A stretch of DNA of 64,000 bases from Angiostrongylus vasorum (GCA_018806985.1 JADANN010000315.1:620001-684000), one strand, 5' to 3'; positions 39,390 to 52,440 are shown, counted from the first letter of the stretch. The notes: generated by a model from the sequence alone, not told the origin. Translations and numbers: made by a program.

Positions 39390-42300
39390 TACTTACTTGG
39401 ATACTTGGACGGTCCGTCTTCACCAGCTGTGCGGTCCCCAGCACATACGCCATTCGTTCCTTTCTCTCGCAATCGTAGTCCATGGTGGTGGTCGTGTTCG
39501 AGCATGGTATCGCTTGCGAGTCTCGTACCGTGATCTGTAAAACAACTGCAGCTGCAGGTACAGCTGATTAACTTTGTTTACGATGAGGCCCGCCCAACGT
39601 GTAGGTGCTCGTCCTGGGAAACGTTTGCATTCTCTTGGAGTCTACTCTACTTTTCTTTTCGTCCATCTGTCGTCCGTTCTTCTCATTCTGTGACCGGCCC
39701 ATCTACGTTTCGCTGTCGATGTGTAATCGCCTGGATCTCGAAGATGAGACAGATTTCGAAGCTCAGAGGTTCGCATTCCGGCTAGCTATTGAGAGTGCCG
39801 GTTATATTTCAGAAGACATCGCTCAAGCGCTCTGTGAGTAGAGCGAAGTATTCCTGACGTAGTTAAAGTATCAACCCATGTCTCTGCGGCATAACAGAGC
39901 GCTGGGAGGACCGTGGAGTCGAAGAGATGAGCGCGGATTTTCGGGTCCTTCAGTTGGTCGGTGGCTTCTTTGAGAGGCCAGAATGCAGCCTAAGCTGCTC
40001 TCCTTCTTCTATCTATTTCCTCCTTCATGTTGTTTTCCATGTTCATTGATCGCCCAAGGTATACGTACAAGGTGGTCTTTGCAATGAGAGAGCCATCCAA
40101 TTCAATTTCTTCGCTTTCGCACCATGGGGTTTTTTCATGAACTGAGTCTTCTTTCGAATTACGCGAAGCCTGATCTTTTTCTCCGCTTCGTTGAGCTCGT
40201 TGATCAACATCTTTGCTTCGCTGGTACTTCTTGAGAAGATGACAATGTCGTCGGCAAAACGAAGGTTTGATAGGAATTTTCCATCAATACGTATGCCTTT
40301 CTCATCCCAGTCGAGTGACTTCATTATCCACTGCAGTGCGGCACTGAACAGCTTTGGCGATCTTGTGTCGCCCTGTCGAACCCCTTTTCCTATAGGTATG
40401 ATAAGAGGTCGATGGAAAAGCTGCATTTTCGTAGTGCAGTTCCGATAACAGTCGCACAAAGTTCTTGTGCAGGACGGGTCCACTCCTTGGTCGACGAGCG
40501 CTGATAGGATTGCATTCGTTTCGACACTGTCAAACGCTTTTTCATAGTCGACAAAGGTTAGGACTAGAGGCAAGTGGTAATCCCGACGAACTTCGATGAC
40601 CCTGGAAATGGTTTGGATATGGTGCATACAGCAAAATCCTTCCCGAAATCCTGCTTGCTCGACTGGTTGCGCCTCATCCAATGTCCTTGATATGCGCGAG
40701 AGGATAATCTTCGTGAAGAGCTTGTAGAATACACTCAACAAGCACATGGGACGATAGTTACGAAGATCCCTTCGGTCTCTTTTCTTGGGCAGGATGACCG
40801 TACGCGACGTCCTCCATTGGTCTGGCATTTTTTCCTTTTGAAGGCAGGCTGTCATATGATTTGCGAGAAGGACATGTAAATTGCGGCCTCCAGCTCTAAG
40901 GAAATCGGCGGTGACATTGTCTGGTCCTGGAGCTGTGCCTCTCTTCATGCTTTCTATCGCGACTCGAACCTCCGACGGAAGAATTCCAGGTGGTTTATCC
41001 CCAGTGACGATATTAGGGTCCGGGACGGGGATTGTGGAACAGGAAAGGTTTGTGTAGAACGTTTCTGCTATTAATTCCATATCATGACGGAAAGTTTTCA
41101 TGATCCCATCTACGTTCATCAGGGCTGACAGCGGAACATTATAATCGCACAAGTCCTAACAGCATTTTTTCAGACTGCTTCTTTTCTCTGCTGCTTCCAG
41201 TAGTTTCTTCTGCTTGTACCGTTGTAAATCTTCCTGCAAAGCTATTCTGCAGCTGGCATTTATTACTAGCCATGTCTAACGTGTTGCAGTAGGATCAAGC
41301 TTCAGTTTCCTTCTCTTTTCGAGCAACTCCTTAGTTGTGACGGAGACGCGATCCGATCTTATTGCTTGAGGAACTGAGGCGAATTCGGCACAACTTTTCG
41401 GTCCTTCGACAAGCAGCTCGTAGTCTTCGCTCGGGTCTTCTTTAATCTGCCAGTCACGTTTAGATAGGGCTTTATTCAGAATGTCCTCGTCGTATACAGC
41501 TAGACTTTTTCCTCGTGGTCGATGAAGAGAGTTCTTTCCAAGTTGCAGCTGAATTGAATCTTCGCGTGAAGGAGGCGGTGATCGGATCCACTACAGAATG
41601 ACGGGACTACCGATGTGTTAAGTAGGCACCATCTTCTGTTTGTCAGAATATGGTCGATCTCCGCATGAGTCATGCCGTTGGGAGACTCCCATGTCCAGCG
41701 GCGGCTTTCTTTCTTCTGGAAAAACGAGCTTCCATGGAAGAGACATGTTGCTGACAGGAGTCCTGCGAGACGGTTTCCACTCTCATTTCTTTCTCCTAAT
41801 CCAAAATTTCCGATCCTGTATTCGCTCTCGTTGGTCTTTCCTATTCTAGCGTTGAAGTCTCCGACAACAAATTTATGATATGCTTTATCATTGCAGATAA
41901 CTTCCTCGTACTGATATTAGTTAGCAGGATGCATCAAATCATCAGATCAGCTGCGTCTGTCGGTGAGTAGCAGTTGATGATAGTGATCTTCTTATGATGC
42001 GACAGTTGAAGACGGAGGACGGCTATACGAGGGAAAACGATCTCGTGTGAGCGACGAGATGGACAATGGACGGGTGCACGACAAAGCCTACGCCGCCGAC
42101 ATTTCGTGACAAGACCTTTTCTCAACGGATCACAAGGGTCCCGTTGTTTAGTTGGCGTATGTCGGTCTTCTTGATTTTTGTTTCTTGTAATGCGACCACG
42201 TGAAATTTAATGCGATCTGCGGCTACAAGAAGGGCGTGAAGATCGGCGTCTGTGGAGAGTGTTCTGGCATTATACGTTCATAGTAGGAAACAATCTCCAT

Positions 42301-42545
42301 GGCGTATCGAGCGTGCGTGCGTCAGATCCGGTTCCAGTGACGTCCTGCGTAACCCGAGATTTTCTGGCCTCTCACCGGTCGTCTCACCGCCTGACGTCAT
42401 AGACGGGAGCACCCAGTGTCCGGGGTACTGAGGCTGGCCTATTGCTGTCGTGCAACTTGGTCCTCCCTAGAGTCCTGACGTAACCTTGCAAGGGCGTATC
42501 CAGGTCTTCACCACGATGTGGATCAGAGGGAGGTTGAATAAAATG
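39390..42545 (-). mobile_element. RTE-clade non-LTR retrotransposon, nearly full length, broken
   Basis: The element reads right to left. At 41935-42276 is an APE-type endonuclease start (YNARTLSTDADLHALL, then VALQETK). Then come the linker, reverse transcriptase (40043-41152), a C-terminal stretch (DPKIRAHLFDSTVLPALCYA) at 39900-39990, and the usual RTE ending (TIARERNEWRMCWGP) near 39450. At about 3.15 kb it is close to the family's usual 3.2-3.3 kb. The endonuclease has an in-frame TGA near 42122 and a frameshift near 42050, so this copy cannot make an intact protein. The last bases (CCAAGTATCCAAGTAAGTA on its strand) recur at the end of the family A repeats. A family C repeat abuts its 3' end. 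Confidence 0.93.
40043..41152 (-). pseudogene. Reverse transcriptase segment of the RTE element
   Basis: This is the longest open frame in the window (369 codons), an internal piece of the RTE polyprotein. In order: APGPDNV (about residue 75), NYRPMCLLSVFYK (about 135), motif A FVDYEKAFDSV (about 200), motif B GVRQGDTRSPKLF (about 260) and the catalytic FADDIVIF (about 305). All three catalytic Asp positions are present, so the RT core is the least damaged part. It lies in frame downstream of a damaged endonuclease and is not an independent gene. Confidence 0.93.
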
Positions 42546-42892
42546 AAATAAGTGAATTAAATCTAAAGCCCTATGAGGCTAAGCATTAGGTAGGTATTGC
42601 ATGATCTAAAAAAGCATCCTTTAGTGGATGAACGACATTTGAATGTCTATTTATGATTGTTTTAATGTCTCTAGCTCAAGGAACTATCCAACACATTTAT
42701 CTTGATTGACTAAAAAGCCGTACATAAACTAGAAGTTCCAAATGAAACGGTTCTTTTTAGATGCATAGCTAATCCAGTTCGAAGAATTCTAGTTGTAAAA
42801 AGTACTGATTGAAGAAATCCTACGTTGACTATGTCACAATTATTTCTATACTGACCGACAAGCTTTCAATATCTAGTTAATAGTAATTAATA

Positions 42893-43275
42893 AAGGAGGT
42901 GGAGAACGCAGTGGTAGTGATGTCCGTCATCACGGATATGGTGCTAGTTCGATTCCGCCTCAGGCCAACCAAGCCTCTCATCCATGCGGGGTCGGGATAT
43001 TGGTAGCGAACTTATCTGAGAAAGAAAATCGCTCACTGTAATCCAATTGGGAACGCTCCAGTCCGGCTATCTCAGGACTCCAGGCAGAACAGCTCGACCA
43101 GCATTCTACGACATTTAAGATGAAATGAAAATCCTCAAGCATCAACCGAAGCAACACGTAAAAGTTGGAAGAACTTCGTGAACAATGGATGCTAGGGAAC
43201 GAATCGAATGTGAGAAGTGCTGGGATCCGCACAGTAGACGTGAAGACGAGTCATATAAATAGACAAACAAACAAA
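42893..43275 (+). mobile_element. Family C SINE, best copy
   Basis: tRNA-like head GAGAACGCAGTGGTAGTG, then a perfect B box GTTCGATTCC at 42947-42956. The body follows, then the tail GGATCCGCACAGTAGACGTG and a simple run of AAAC and AAAT units. The tail resembles the RTE end (CGCACA, then GTGAAGAC). Confidence 0.87.
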
Positions 43276-43699
43276 CAAATAGATAAATAAACGAAAGTTA
43301 CTTATAGCTATCTTTTGCCATTCCGAAACTAAAATATTCAGCCTTTAATCAATAGATAAAAAGAGGATATGTAAAAGAACGTGAATGGGTTTCGAAATGG
43401 TTTAAGTGAAACCAGATGAAAACTCGTTCTTCACGATTCGTCATTCTTCGCGATGTTGAGAGTGAAAGTCAAGCGTAGCTAATCATTCAGACACTCATTT
43501 ATCATTGGAAAATCACAACTGCTTTTCAGAAATTAAAGATGATCTCTCAACATTAGACTTAAGCATCTTTCATCACATCACTTGATACAACAAGAAGTTT
43601 GTTCATCTATCAAACCATAACGACCGCAACAGAAATGCTCTTTGACTATATCGTATCCACAAAATAAAAAAAATGTAACAATTTCTAAAGCTTAATGCT

Positions 43700-44090
43700 A
43701 GAAGAGCTTCCCAACGGTTTACCGCCACATCGTGACGGGAGGTGTTCCTGGGTGTCGTACTGCGATATACAGCTGGGCGATTCATCACCCTGGGCAGTGT
43801 CTGCCAAGCTGAGAAGGAGTCCGGCGTTTCCATTAGGAAGCTAACTAAGAGTAAACCAATACCAGGATCCACCACCGTCCTGCTATCAAAGTCGCATGGT
43901 GACAAATCTCCCGCTGATCCACAAGGGCTGCGACTACCTGTATTGGTGAAGACCTGAGGCAGATTTTGGCCACGATGACCTCGGGATTCCAGGGAATCAA
44001 TGGCTTAACCAGCAAACCTCCAGAAAATAAAGATTATGCCCACACAGCCAGTATGGACGGGCCATTCAAGTATCAAGTATCTAGTACCAA
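43700..44090 (+). mobile_element. Family A short element, copy 3
   Basis: It begins CCCAACGGTTTACCGCCACA and ends GGACGGGCCATTCAAGTATC. It has the shared internal blocks GGAGTCCGGCGTTTCCAT and TGATCCACAAGGGCTG. Confidence 0.85.
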
Positions 44091-45839
44091 GTAATGCTAG
44101 GAGAGCAAGGTATGATCGAAAGTGTGATAAAAACGAAATGTAAAAGTAGAACTTCAAATCAGATTCCAATCTTGACCCTATGTAGGAGAGGAATAAATCA
44201 TTGTAGGATTTCATCACTGTAGTTGTTCCATCGTAAAGAAACTTCACGTGTGAGTCCACTAAATGGGAACAAATTAGGCCATACCTTCCACTGACTTTGT
44301 CTTTGGCGATGACGCCTTGAAAAATGTTATTCTATCACAAAATCTGCATGACTTTCGAGAAAATTGCGAAACACTAAAAGTTCAGAAATACATAGAGTAC
44401 TGTAGAGGGAGATATGTGCGATAGATTTTCCATAGCGCATATTATCTCACACTATGATTATGAACTATGTAAGTACAACGCAAAAAATCATTGATTACTG
44501 GACCGTCAGCAAATCTCACAACACTAGCTACCAGCACCAATCTAAGAGCAGACATCTGAACTTTTCCATCTTGCCTTAAATGAACAAAGTCGGAGTTTCT
44601 CAAGGGCGTAGTTTACGAATCCCGCCTACGGGCATCTACGGACACACGTTTGTCACCGACCTGGATGCCTCTAAGAATGACATCCTAGAAGCCGCCAACT
44701 TATTAACGTTGTTTTATGCATCCGCATTCTTTTGCCATTAAACGTTTCAGTCGTCATTTTTCCTCTTTTTTTCATTTTTTTACAAAGTATGAAAGCCTTT
44801 CAGATCTTGCTTAGAAATCTATGGATCTCCCCCCATGTGAAGAATCACGAACTGGTTAGTCTCGAGATCCACCCACACACAGTGGTTGAGGAATTGAGAA
44901 TTCTAGACTAGAAGAAACATTGTATTGCATATTCCCTGTAACGTAGACGGATGTTAAAGGAGCTGGCTCCTCATTTCTGCCCTGCCGAATTGACGTATAT
45001 ATTGCAATTTACGAAAACAAAAGTTAGCTCTGAGGAAATGCAGTCAGCTAGCTTTCGGCCTCCAATGATAGAACCCACCTAGAGAGTCAAGAAAGTCTTT
45101 TAACAATGACCCTTAGAGATAGCTGAGTTCTCTAGACAATTTTTAAACAGATGAAGACGAATGAAGATGCTTGGATTCACTCTAATCATTTGACGGTCAG
45201 CAGGAAGACAAATGATGGAACTGGTACCTAAATCACGCACCATTAGCATTATGGAGTCCCTTGGTTTTTTTCGAGATGGAAGTAGACATTAAGGATTTAG
45301 ATAACGAAAACATCTCCACACAATACATTCTCTATTAGCCGCATAACAACATTTAATAGTAAAACTTTCCCATTCTAGAATGATGTGATCATTGGAAAAT
45401 AATTGCTCACTAACATCGTTACAAAAACTAGTTAGCGCCAACCCTGAAATGGTAGTGAAAGCCAATAGCAGAAATTATACTACCTCAGCTGATACCATTT
45501 TTTTTATAATATTAAGCATTAGTGAGCATGAATGCTGGCATATTTCGATGGATTGTGTGGAAGTACGGAGCCAAATAGAAAACAAAGACTACGAGACTAA
45601 TGCCCCACAACGTTTCATGGAACAAACGTCACCAAGTGCGCCACACATGTCTAATGATATATGCAAAGATTAAACACTATGTTAAAGACTGAGCTGATGG
45701 TACGAAGCAGTTTAGAGAGGTTACTGGTGGAAAAAGATAAGTAGAAAAACTATAATTTCGAAACCAACCGTCATTCAACCTTGATAGTAAAATAATCAAC
45801 ATGTGTCTACAAATTTGAGCTTACATGAGGTCTGTAAAG
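44091..45839. other. Stretch without a confident gene
   Basis: A possible minus exon at 44177-44258 has good borders but fits no model. A 93-codon plus frame at 45392-45673 has no recognisable domain. I see no family A-D copy here. Confidence 0.35.
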
Positions 45840-45905
45840 ATGTTTATTTGGCTAACGTTTCGATGGCTTCGTCTTCATCAGAGCCGATAGTCCAAAGCAG
45901 TTCTT
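45840..45905 (-). mobile_element. Hammerhead-like repeat fragment
   Basis: On the minus strand a CTCTGATGAAG box (complement at 45875-45883) is followed 13 bases later by CGAAACGTTAGCC. This spacing and sequence match the conserved core of the hammerhead-bearing repeats known from Penelope-like retroelements. The opposite arm was not found. Confidence 0.5.
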
Positions 45906-46404
45906 GTTCTCGAGGTGGCGTCATTGTCGCGCATCGAGCGAGAAAATAGATAGAGCCTGACACTGCATCTACGTCTTCGCGCGACAGTACTACTTAAATA
46001 CTTTGGCGTAGGTCTGAACAACCTGGACCATACGTGAACAAGAGGACAGCTCCACTTCCGAGCTAGGACGAGAATCAAAGATCAGACACACGGACTTATT
46101 TGTCAAAATTTCGAACATCAGATGGATACGACGTGTGACGCATCTAGACGAGAGCGTTGAAGAACAACAATAGACGAATGAGCTCTATGGGATATTTCAT
46201 TCAATGGTCAACCGAAAAACAGATGGAATGAAAAGTTTCAAAAATCAGTAATCCACGAGAAACATTAAATTTCTGCGATGTATTTATGACATTGGTAATC
46301 CAGTCTTCAAACTAATATTAAAATCCAATAATGAAATTTAAGGAATTTTAAATAAATGAAATAGTGTATACATGCATTATAGGCGTATATATACATATAA
46401 TAAA

Positions 46405-46692
46405 GGACAATGGGTAAAGCTCTCGACGTTGAACAACCCATGAGAGATGAATCATGCATTCGACTTCACCAAGTATCGTTTGGAGGTGATTGAATGCATA
46501 TCTGGCCTTTACAATGACTCGCAGTGGCCTACCGATGTATCGAGCCAGTGCTGTTATCCTCCCAGACAAGTCTGGTACCAATTTGCTGATCCCGGAGGGA
46601 TGGAAGGCTTGGTGACCAAGGGCGCCATGATCGATTCCGCGTGTGTGCTGCAGGGCGCCTCCGACCACTGCGCCACACGCTCCCCCATATAT
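46405..46692 (-). mobile_element. Family B SINE
   Basis: An inverted, well-preserved copy: tail GGGTAAAGCTCTCGACGTTG at the left, and the complement of the head (CCACTGCGCCACACGC) at the right. The 175-codon minus frame here is a repeat by-product. Confidence 0.87.
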
Positions 46693-47124
46693 TTGAAGAA
46701 TGGAAAGGAAAAACTGTGATTGTAAAATTGAAATCCACAGTGACATCGCAAAAAATGAATATTTTGTAAAGAAATACTGTACTTGGAATACGGTTACACA
46801 CAGTTTAGGATTCCGATGATGCAGATACAAAGGTGTGTTATCTCGATTTCCAATGGCAACGGTGTTCCCATGCATTTTTAACGACCTTCACGAAAATAAC
46901 CCCATAATTAAATTCAAAGAATTCATTCGGATTTCAAAGTGTCGTTAGATGTTTGTATTCCGCACGATTCTCTAAATGACATAGCCCGGATGTACAGCAA
47001 ATGAATCCAGAAACTCGCAAGAATTCTTAATATCATGATGCCTGTAATGCGAACAAAATTCGAGAAGGGCTATCTGTGAAAAACTAGTTTTGGAAAAGTA
47101 TGAGACTTTAATTTTTACTTTTTT

Positions 47125-47560
47125 ATTTTTCTGCCTACTACAATTTTTAGGGCAGAGCATTATGCGAAATACAACGACGTCGATGCTGAGATCTTTTCAA
47201 AAGCTCAGATCGCAGGTGCCGGCGGTGGGCAACAAACGCGCTATTACCCTTTCCGGCGGCTAACGCGTTCACCACCACACCATGCGGGATCCTTCGTATC
47301 GCCTGTCTCTCAGCTAGGTTCACTAACTGGGTTCAATGCCGATGTGAGCTTCCCAAATCAAACCCGTTGACTGGTGATTGTTGATGGCACTGATCGATAA
47401 AACCAGCTGAGAGACAGGCCAGACGAAGGACCCGCGTGGTGTGGTGGTGAACGCGTTAGCCCCCCGGAAAAGGTAATAGCGGGTTCCTTCCCCACCGTAG
47501 ACACCTGCGGTTCGGAGATTTGCAAATCTCAGCATCCCTGTGGTTGCATTATGAGACCTT
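47125..47560 (+). mobile_element. Family D fold-back element with arms of about 200 bases
   Basis: The left half (47125-47340) and right half (47380-47560) are inverted copies. AACGCGTTCACCACCACACC in the left half answers GGTGTGGTGGTGAACGCGTT in the right, as do CCTGTCTCTCAGCT and AGCTGAGAGACAGG. The spacer is only about 40 bases, so the element is a near-complete palindrome. Confidence 0.85.
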
Positions 47561-49184
47561 AAATATAAATGACGTCCTTAAAGTGTGCAAGTTCTACCCA
47601 ATGTTTCTAATCATTTTCGACTCTTCCACAATAGACGGTCTTGGTTTTAAAAGAAAAAGAACTCTTGGTAAGAAACATCTTGATTTTATTGATAAGCTTT
47701 CACAACTTCGTTACAAATCGTTATTATGACTAATGCTTCCGCTCCACGGCCAGTTCGCGCTTCTGCTACAGGATTCGTTGTCAGTATAAGAAGGAGTAAT
47801 ATTAGTTAGCAAACGATCAAGGGCTATCCTGTCTCCTGAGGAACTGCTGCATCAGGTCAAATTCCCGCAGCAAGAACCTTCCTGTGTACTTCACTTATTC
47901 GCGAGGCACTGCACTCCACTCGATTTGACTACATTCACCTACGAGAACTCACGTCGTAAGCTTGGGCGACCGTGTACACTTGAGTGGAACTGTTGTGGAT
48001 CTGAAGAACACAAATGTGCCGAAATGTTAGCTACGGCAAGATTTTTATCGTGTGAGCTTAACATTAAAACAAGCTACTGATTATTCATAACGAAGCTACA
48101 TGAAACTCGGTATTGAATACATCTCGCGAGCGATTCAAAAATCTACTTAAAGCTGTCACACCCAAAAAGATTTCCATTTAAGAGTGGAAGATGTACTAGT
48201 ATTGAACTTATATTAGGGACTGAACCCCAGATGAAGATCATCTCCTACGATCGCCTTGAATTCAGTAAGCACGATTTAGACATTATCATTTTTTGGTGTT
48301 TTCTGATGCTAGAGCAGATATTTCTAGTTGGTTTTAACACGTGGTCCCTCAGACGAACTCCGGAAACTATGTTGGTAACGGATGCCATCTGATCTGATGG
48401 TAGAGGACCGTCTAACCAATCGCACTCCGACAAGTCATTATAAAACATAGATGTATCTTCTCAATAAACATATTTAAAACCTTGATTTGCTTCTCTTTTG
48501 GTTAGTAATGGAGTTGGAGACATTAGCAGTCGGTGCTAAGGGCAAAAGGAACAATTTCAGTAAGCATTCCATTTCAATAGTGACACCTTGTAGATGACAT
48601 GTGCATCGAATGCACCGTAAAGTGGAAAATTTCCAATGAGGAAAAAAATTATCTTCCTGAGTGAAAAAAAAGGGTGCAGAAAATGCCCTTGTCGTCTAAA
48701 ATACCATTTCATACGACACGACAAAATGTCACGATGAGCACAAATCCTTGGTGTTTTTGAGTGCTTAGATTCCACGGTACAGGTTATTTTGAAATGAGAG
48801 ATTACAAAGAAACCAATGAGTTCGACTGGAGGTTTATTTCTGAGCTCAATATTCCCAGAAACCACAATTAGTCTTATTATGCGGGAAAGTACAAAAAACT
48901 CAACAGACCTCTCAGATTTAGCGGGTGGTAAAGCATCAAGAGGTCACAGAGGAGTCTCCAGATAGCACAGAAAGAGGAGTGACGTCGACTATGTTTTTAA
49001 CTTGAAATGCGATGCAAGCAGATTTGAGAGACGAATAAGGTTTATCTGAGCTGCCTCAAAATTACGTCTGAGATCCGTTGACACAAAACCAAACTCACCA
49101 TTACGTAATGGGATGTGAATGCATGTATGTAGATTGCATTTTGTATGTCCACTCTGGCAAAAGTCAATCAATTGATTAAAAACA
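47561..49184. other. Stretch with nothing recognised
   Basis: A/T-rich sequence between two family D copies. Open frames are short (about 100 codons or less) and lack domain or splice support. Confidence 0.4.
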
Positions 49185-49330
49185 ATATAACTTTCATAAT
49201 GCTGAGATATTGGCAAGATTCCGGACCCCAGATGTCTGCGGTGAGGAACGAACGCGCTATTGTCCTTTCCGGGGAGTAACGCGTTCACCACCACACCATG
49301 CGGGTCCTTCGTTTCGCATGTCTCTCAGCT
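49185..49330 (+). mobile_element. Family D fragment
   Basis: Half arm with ATAATGCTGAGATATTGGCA, GAACGAACGCGCTATTGTCC and TTCGCATGTCTCTCAGCTAG. Confidence 0.7.
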
Positions 49331-50339
49331 AGAATATACTTAGTTTATTTGTATGACTCGCCTTCACATACTACGCCAACACTTTTATATGGTGAATTCC
49401 AGACGGATCCAAAGAATAATGAAATAGAGAATTACCAAAACTAAATGCTTCAGCCTCAGCGGTACAAGTAACTCTGCGAATAGCTTGCTAATTTGTCCAG
49501 TTCATCGTTAAAAAGTAGTTTGGACTTCGATACTATTGTCTATACAATGGACAGGACCTGGCCTATTAGGCTAAGAAGATCCGTTTGAAGACGGAGCGCA
49601 AGTAGTTGTTGGAGAACTTCACGCGTGTTGCGTATACGATCTCCTGTGGTCGGGTGAGAACTTTTTACATCTGAAGTCGCTCGTAATTGTTAGTTCTCTG
49701 CTGAAAAAAACCTCGAAGAAGGAAGATAGCTATAAAGCTATTGCATATCAAAAAAAGCTACTATTCTTCGAGAATTACTGCAAATGAGAAAATCTCTCGC
49801 CTTTACATCAAGAGTCGTCCTCGGAAAAAGGACCCAAAAAATGATCCTTGAACAGTATTGGAAGTCCGTATATAGAAACAAAACAAGGATCGTCTCTCCT
49901 AAGAGGAACTTTCCAAGATATCGGTCGGATTTTTCGACTTGGAAATTACCTTCGCAGAAAACTAAAAAAAAAGAAGAAATTTGTTGATCTGAAGCATCTT
50001 CGAAGGGAAACCATCAAAGCCTCAAATGATAATGTCCAAAAGCAAAAATGTAGACTGCGTATGACGACGATACTTTTCAGCCACTCGGCCTGCCCCATTT
50101 GAAGGCGATTTGGAATCACCCACAACAAATAGGCTCCATATTTAGTCTGAAAAAGCGTGGTGACTTACCTATGGTCATAATCAGCCTTACGATAGAACCT
50201 TGCAAGCCTCCTATTGGTATCTGTCATCAAAAGCAGCAAAAATAAACAGCTTTGTTCGCTCAACTCCCAGAAATAGATCGATGCACCAGTGCTTCTTTGA
50301 CAAAGTGAAACAAGGCTTCCAAGGTCTCTGTGTTTTTTA

Positions 50340-50735
50340 ACGCGCCCAAAAATGGAAGCAGGTGGCGCAATGATGTGGATGTCGTTCATTACGAGCACGG
50401 TGCTGGTACTACCCACACCGCCCAATCAAGCCTCCCTCATCGTTCCAGGATCGAAAAATTGGTACCAGACTTTTCTGAAAGCAGTTCTCTTCCTGCAGTC
50501 CAAGTGGAAACGCTCTATCCCGGCTATCTCAGTATTCCAAGGAGAATCGACTGGACCAGCATAGAATGACGTTCATAACGAAGGAAAAATGCTCAAGCAG
50601 CAGTAGAACCCAAACGCAAAAGTTGAAAGACGTTCGCGGATGATGGGTGCGAGGAAACTAATCAAATGCAAGAAGTACTTGGATCCGCACAGTAGATGTG
50701 AAGGATGGATTGTATAAATGGTGAGCGGTGTGAAA
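50340..50735 (+). mobile_element. Family C SINE
   Basis: The head is GGTGGCGCAATGATGTGGAT. The body has ACGCTCTATCCCGGCTATCT and GGATCCGCACAGTAGATGTG near the end, in the same order as the best copy. Confidence 0.82.
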
Positions 50736-51721
50736 GCACTACTGCAACGATCAAATGAACTGACGTTAATACTCGAAGACTGCATTGAGAAGTAAGCAAA
50801 AGAATCTAGGAGGATTAAGTAAAACCTCACTGGAATGGACTGAAGTGAGAATTTTCCGCCCAATAAACGCCATTTATATCACTGGAAGGAAATTGTTAAT
50901 CGAAAAAGATGAAAGAAGCGTAATACGATTTCAACAAGTGTTTAACAAGAAATACCAATTCCTTTGAATAATTAACGACCTCAGCCAAACACGGTTAGGA
51001 AGGTTGATCAACATTCGTAAAAGTTGGTTTAAAATTCCTCGTTGTCCATGTTCAACACTAAGCAACGCATAAGATGATCTCGAGGTTTTTCTATCGACCT
51101 GGGAGTTCATCAGAGACGTTACACCTTTTAGATTCCACAATCGGTGATTTCAACGTCAAGATTGACCACGGAAGGAATGTCTGAAAAACATCACACCAGT
51201 ACCCACGGACTGGAGTGCAAAGGACAATATGGGTTGATCACATCAATCAACAGGATCCTTGGTAACTGATAAGTCGAGAAGTCCTTATGTCTAAAAGTGG
51301 GAAAGTAAATGGTAAATCAAAAGATTTGTCTAATCTATGCCTCTATTGTTCCAGTGGTCTATACGGGATCACATTATCGTCTTTCACAGAAAAGACAAGG
51401 ACATAAAGTTCCAAAAGCCATATTACAAAATGATAATCAATCGAGGCATTTCTGCGTCACCGACTAATTTTTAAAAAACTAGTTTTATCAATGATATACG
51501 TGAGAAATGCAATCGCCTCACTAATCGAGATCAATGCGTCGCTAGTGCAAAGAAAACCAAAAGTTTAAAAGTCACTAGAAGACGGTAGTCTTCAAAAACT
51601 CCTCAGCTGATGCGCCAAGTATATTACGAGCCGCAGATGGCCACGAATTTCGTCAATTACAAAATGAAGATGGTCTTCTCATGACGCGTATACAGAGCTG
51701 TCACTATCTTAACTTCTTATT

Positions 51722-51995
51722 TTTTTTACTACAATTTTTCCGAGGCAGGGTATTATATAAAAATACGACCACAATCATCTGAGATATGGACAAAACTTAG
51801 TACTGCAGGTTTCTGCGGTGGGGAACGAACGCGCTATTGTCCTTTCCTGGGAGTAACGCGTTCACCACCACATCATGCGGGTACTTCGTATCGTCTGACT
51901 CCCAGCTAATTTTTCTATCGAGTGCCATCAACAATCACCCGCCTACGGGATTGGTCTAGGGAGCCCAAATTGGCAATGAACCCAGTTAAGCTGAA
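51722..51995 (+). mobile_element. Family D half copy
   Basis: It has GGCAGGGTATTATATAAAAA, GGGAACGAACGCGCTATTGT and CACATCATGCGGGTACTTCG. The opposite arm is missing, and another D element follows 25 bases later in the same orientation. Confidence 0.75.
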
Positions 51996-52017
51996 GCTGT
52001 AGTTGAAATCATAATGC

Positions 52018-52440
52018 TAATTTTTTTATTTGCTGCCTACTATAATTTTTTCACGGCAGGGTATAATGCGAAATACAACCACAATGATGCTTTCAGATAT
52101 TTGCAAAACTGCGGACCGCAGGTGTGTGCGGTGCGGAGCGAACGTGCTTTTACCCTTTCCGTGGGGCTAACCCGTTCACCACCACACCATACGGGTACCT
52201 CGTTTCGCTTGTCTCTCAGCTAGATTTCTATTTATCTACCATACCCGTCAAGAGGACTGATCTGGGAAGGCATGGTAGATAGAAAACTAGCAAAGAGACA
52301 GGCGAAACGAAGGACCAGCACGGTGTGGTGGTGAACGTGTTAGTCCCCATAAAGGAGTAATATCGCCTTAGTTCCCCACAGCAGACACAACTGGTATAGA
52401 GTTTTGCAAATATCTGAGCATTATTAGAGTTGTCGCTGTC
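52018..52440 (+). mobile_element. Family D fold-back element with long arms
   Basis: The left arm has GCGAAATACAACCACAATGA and CCGTTCACCACCACACCATA. The right arm has GAGACAGGCGAAACGAAGGA, GGTGTGGTGGTGAACGTG and GTTTTGCAAATATCTGAGCA. The centre pairs ATCTACCATACC with GGTAGAT. Confidence 0.83.

Noticed and set aside
44177..44258. Possible minus-strand exon with good borders
   Set aside because: Two frames read through, one meeting a stop. It could be a 5' exon of the unidentified gene, but phase and partners are unknown.
46348..46875. 175-codon minus frame
   Set aside because: Its centre is a family B SINE read in one frame; the flanks lack support.
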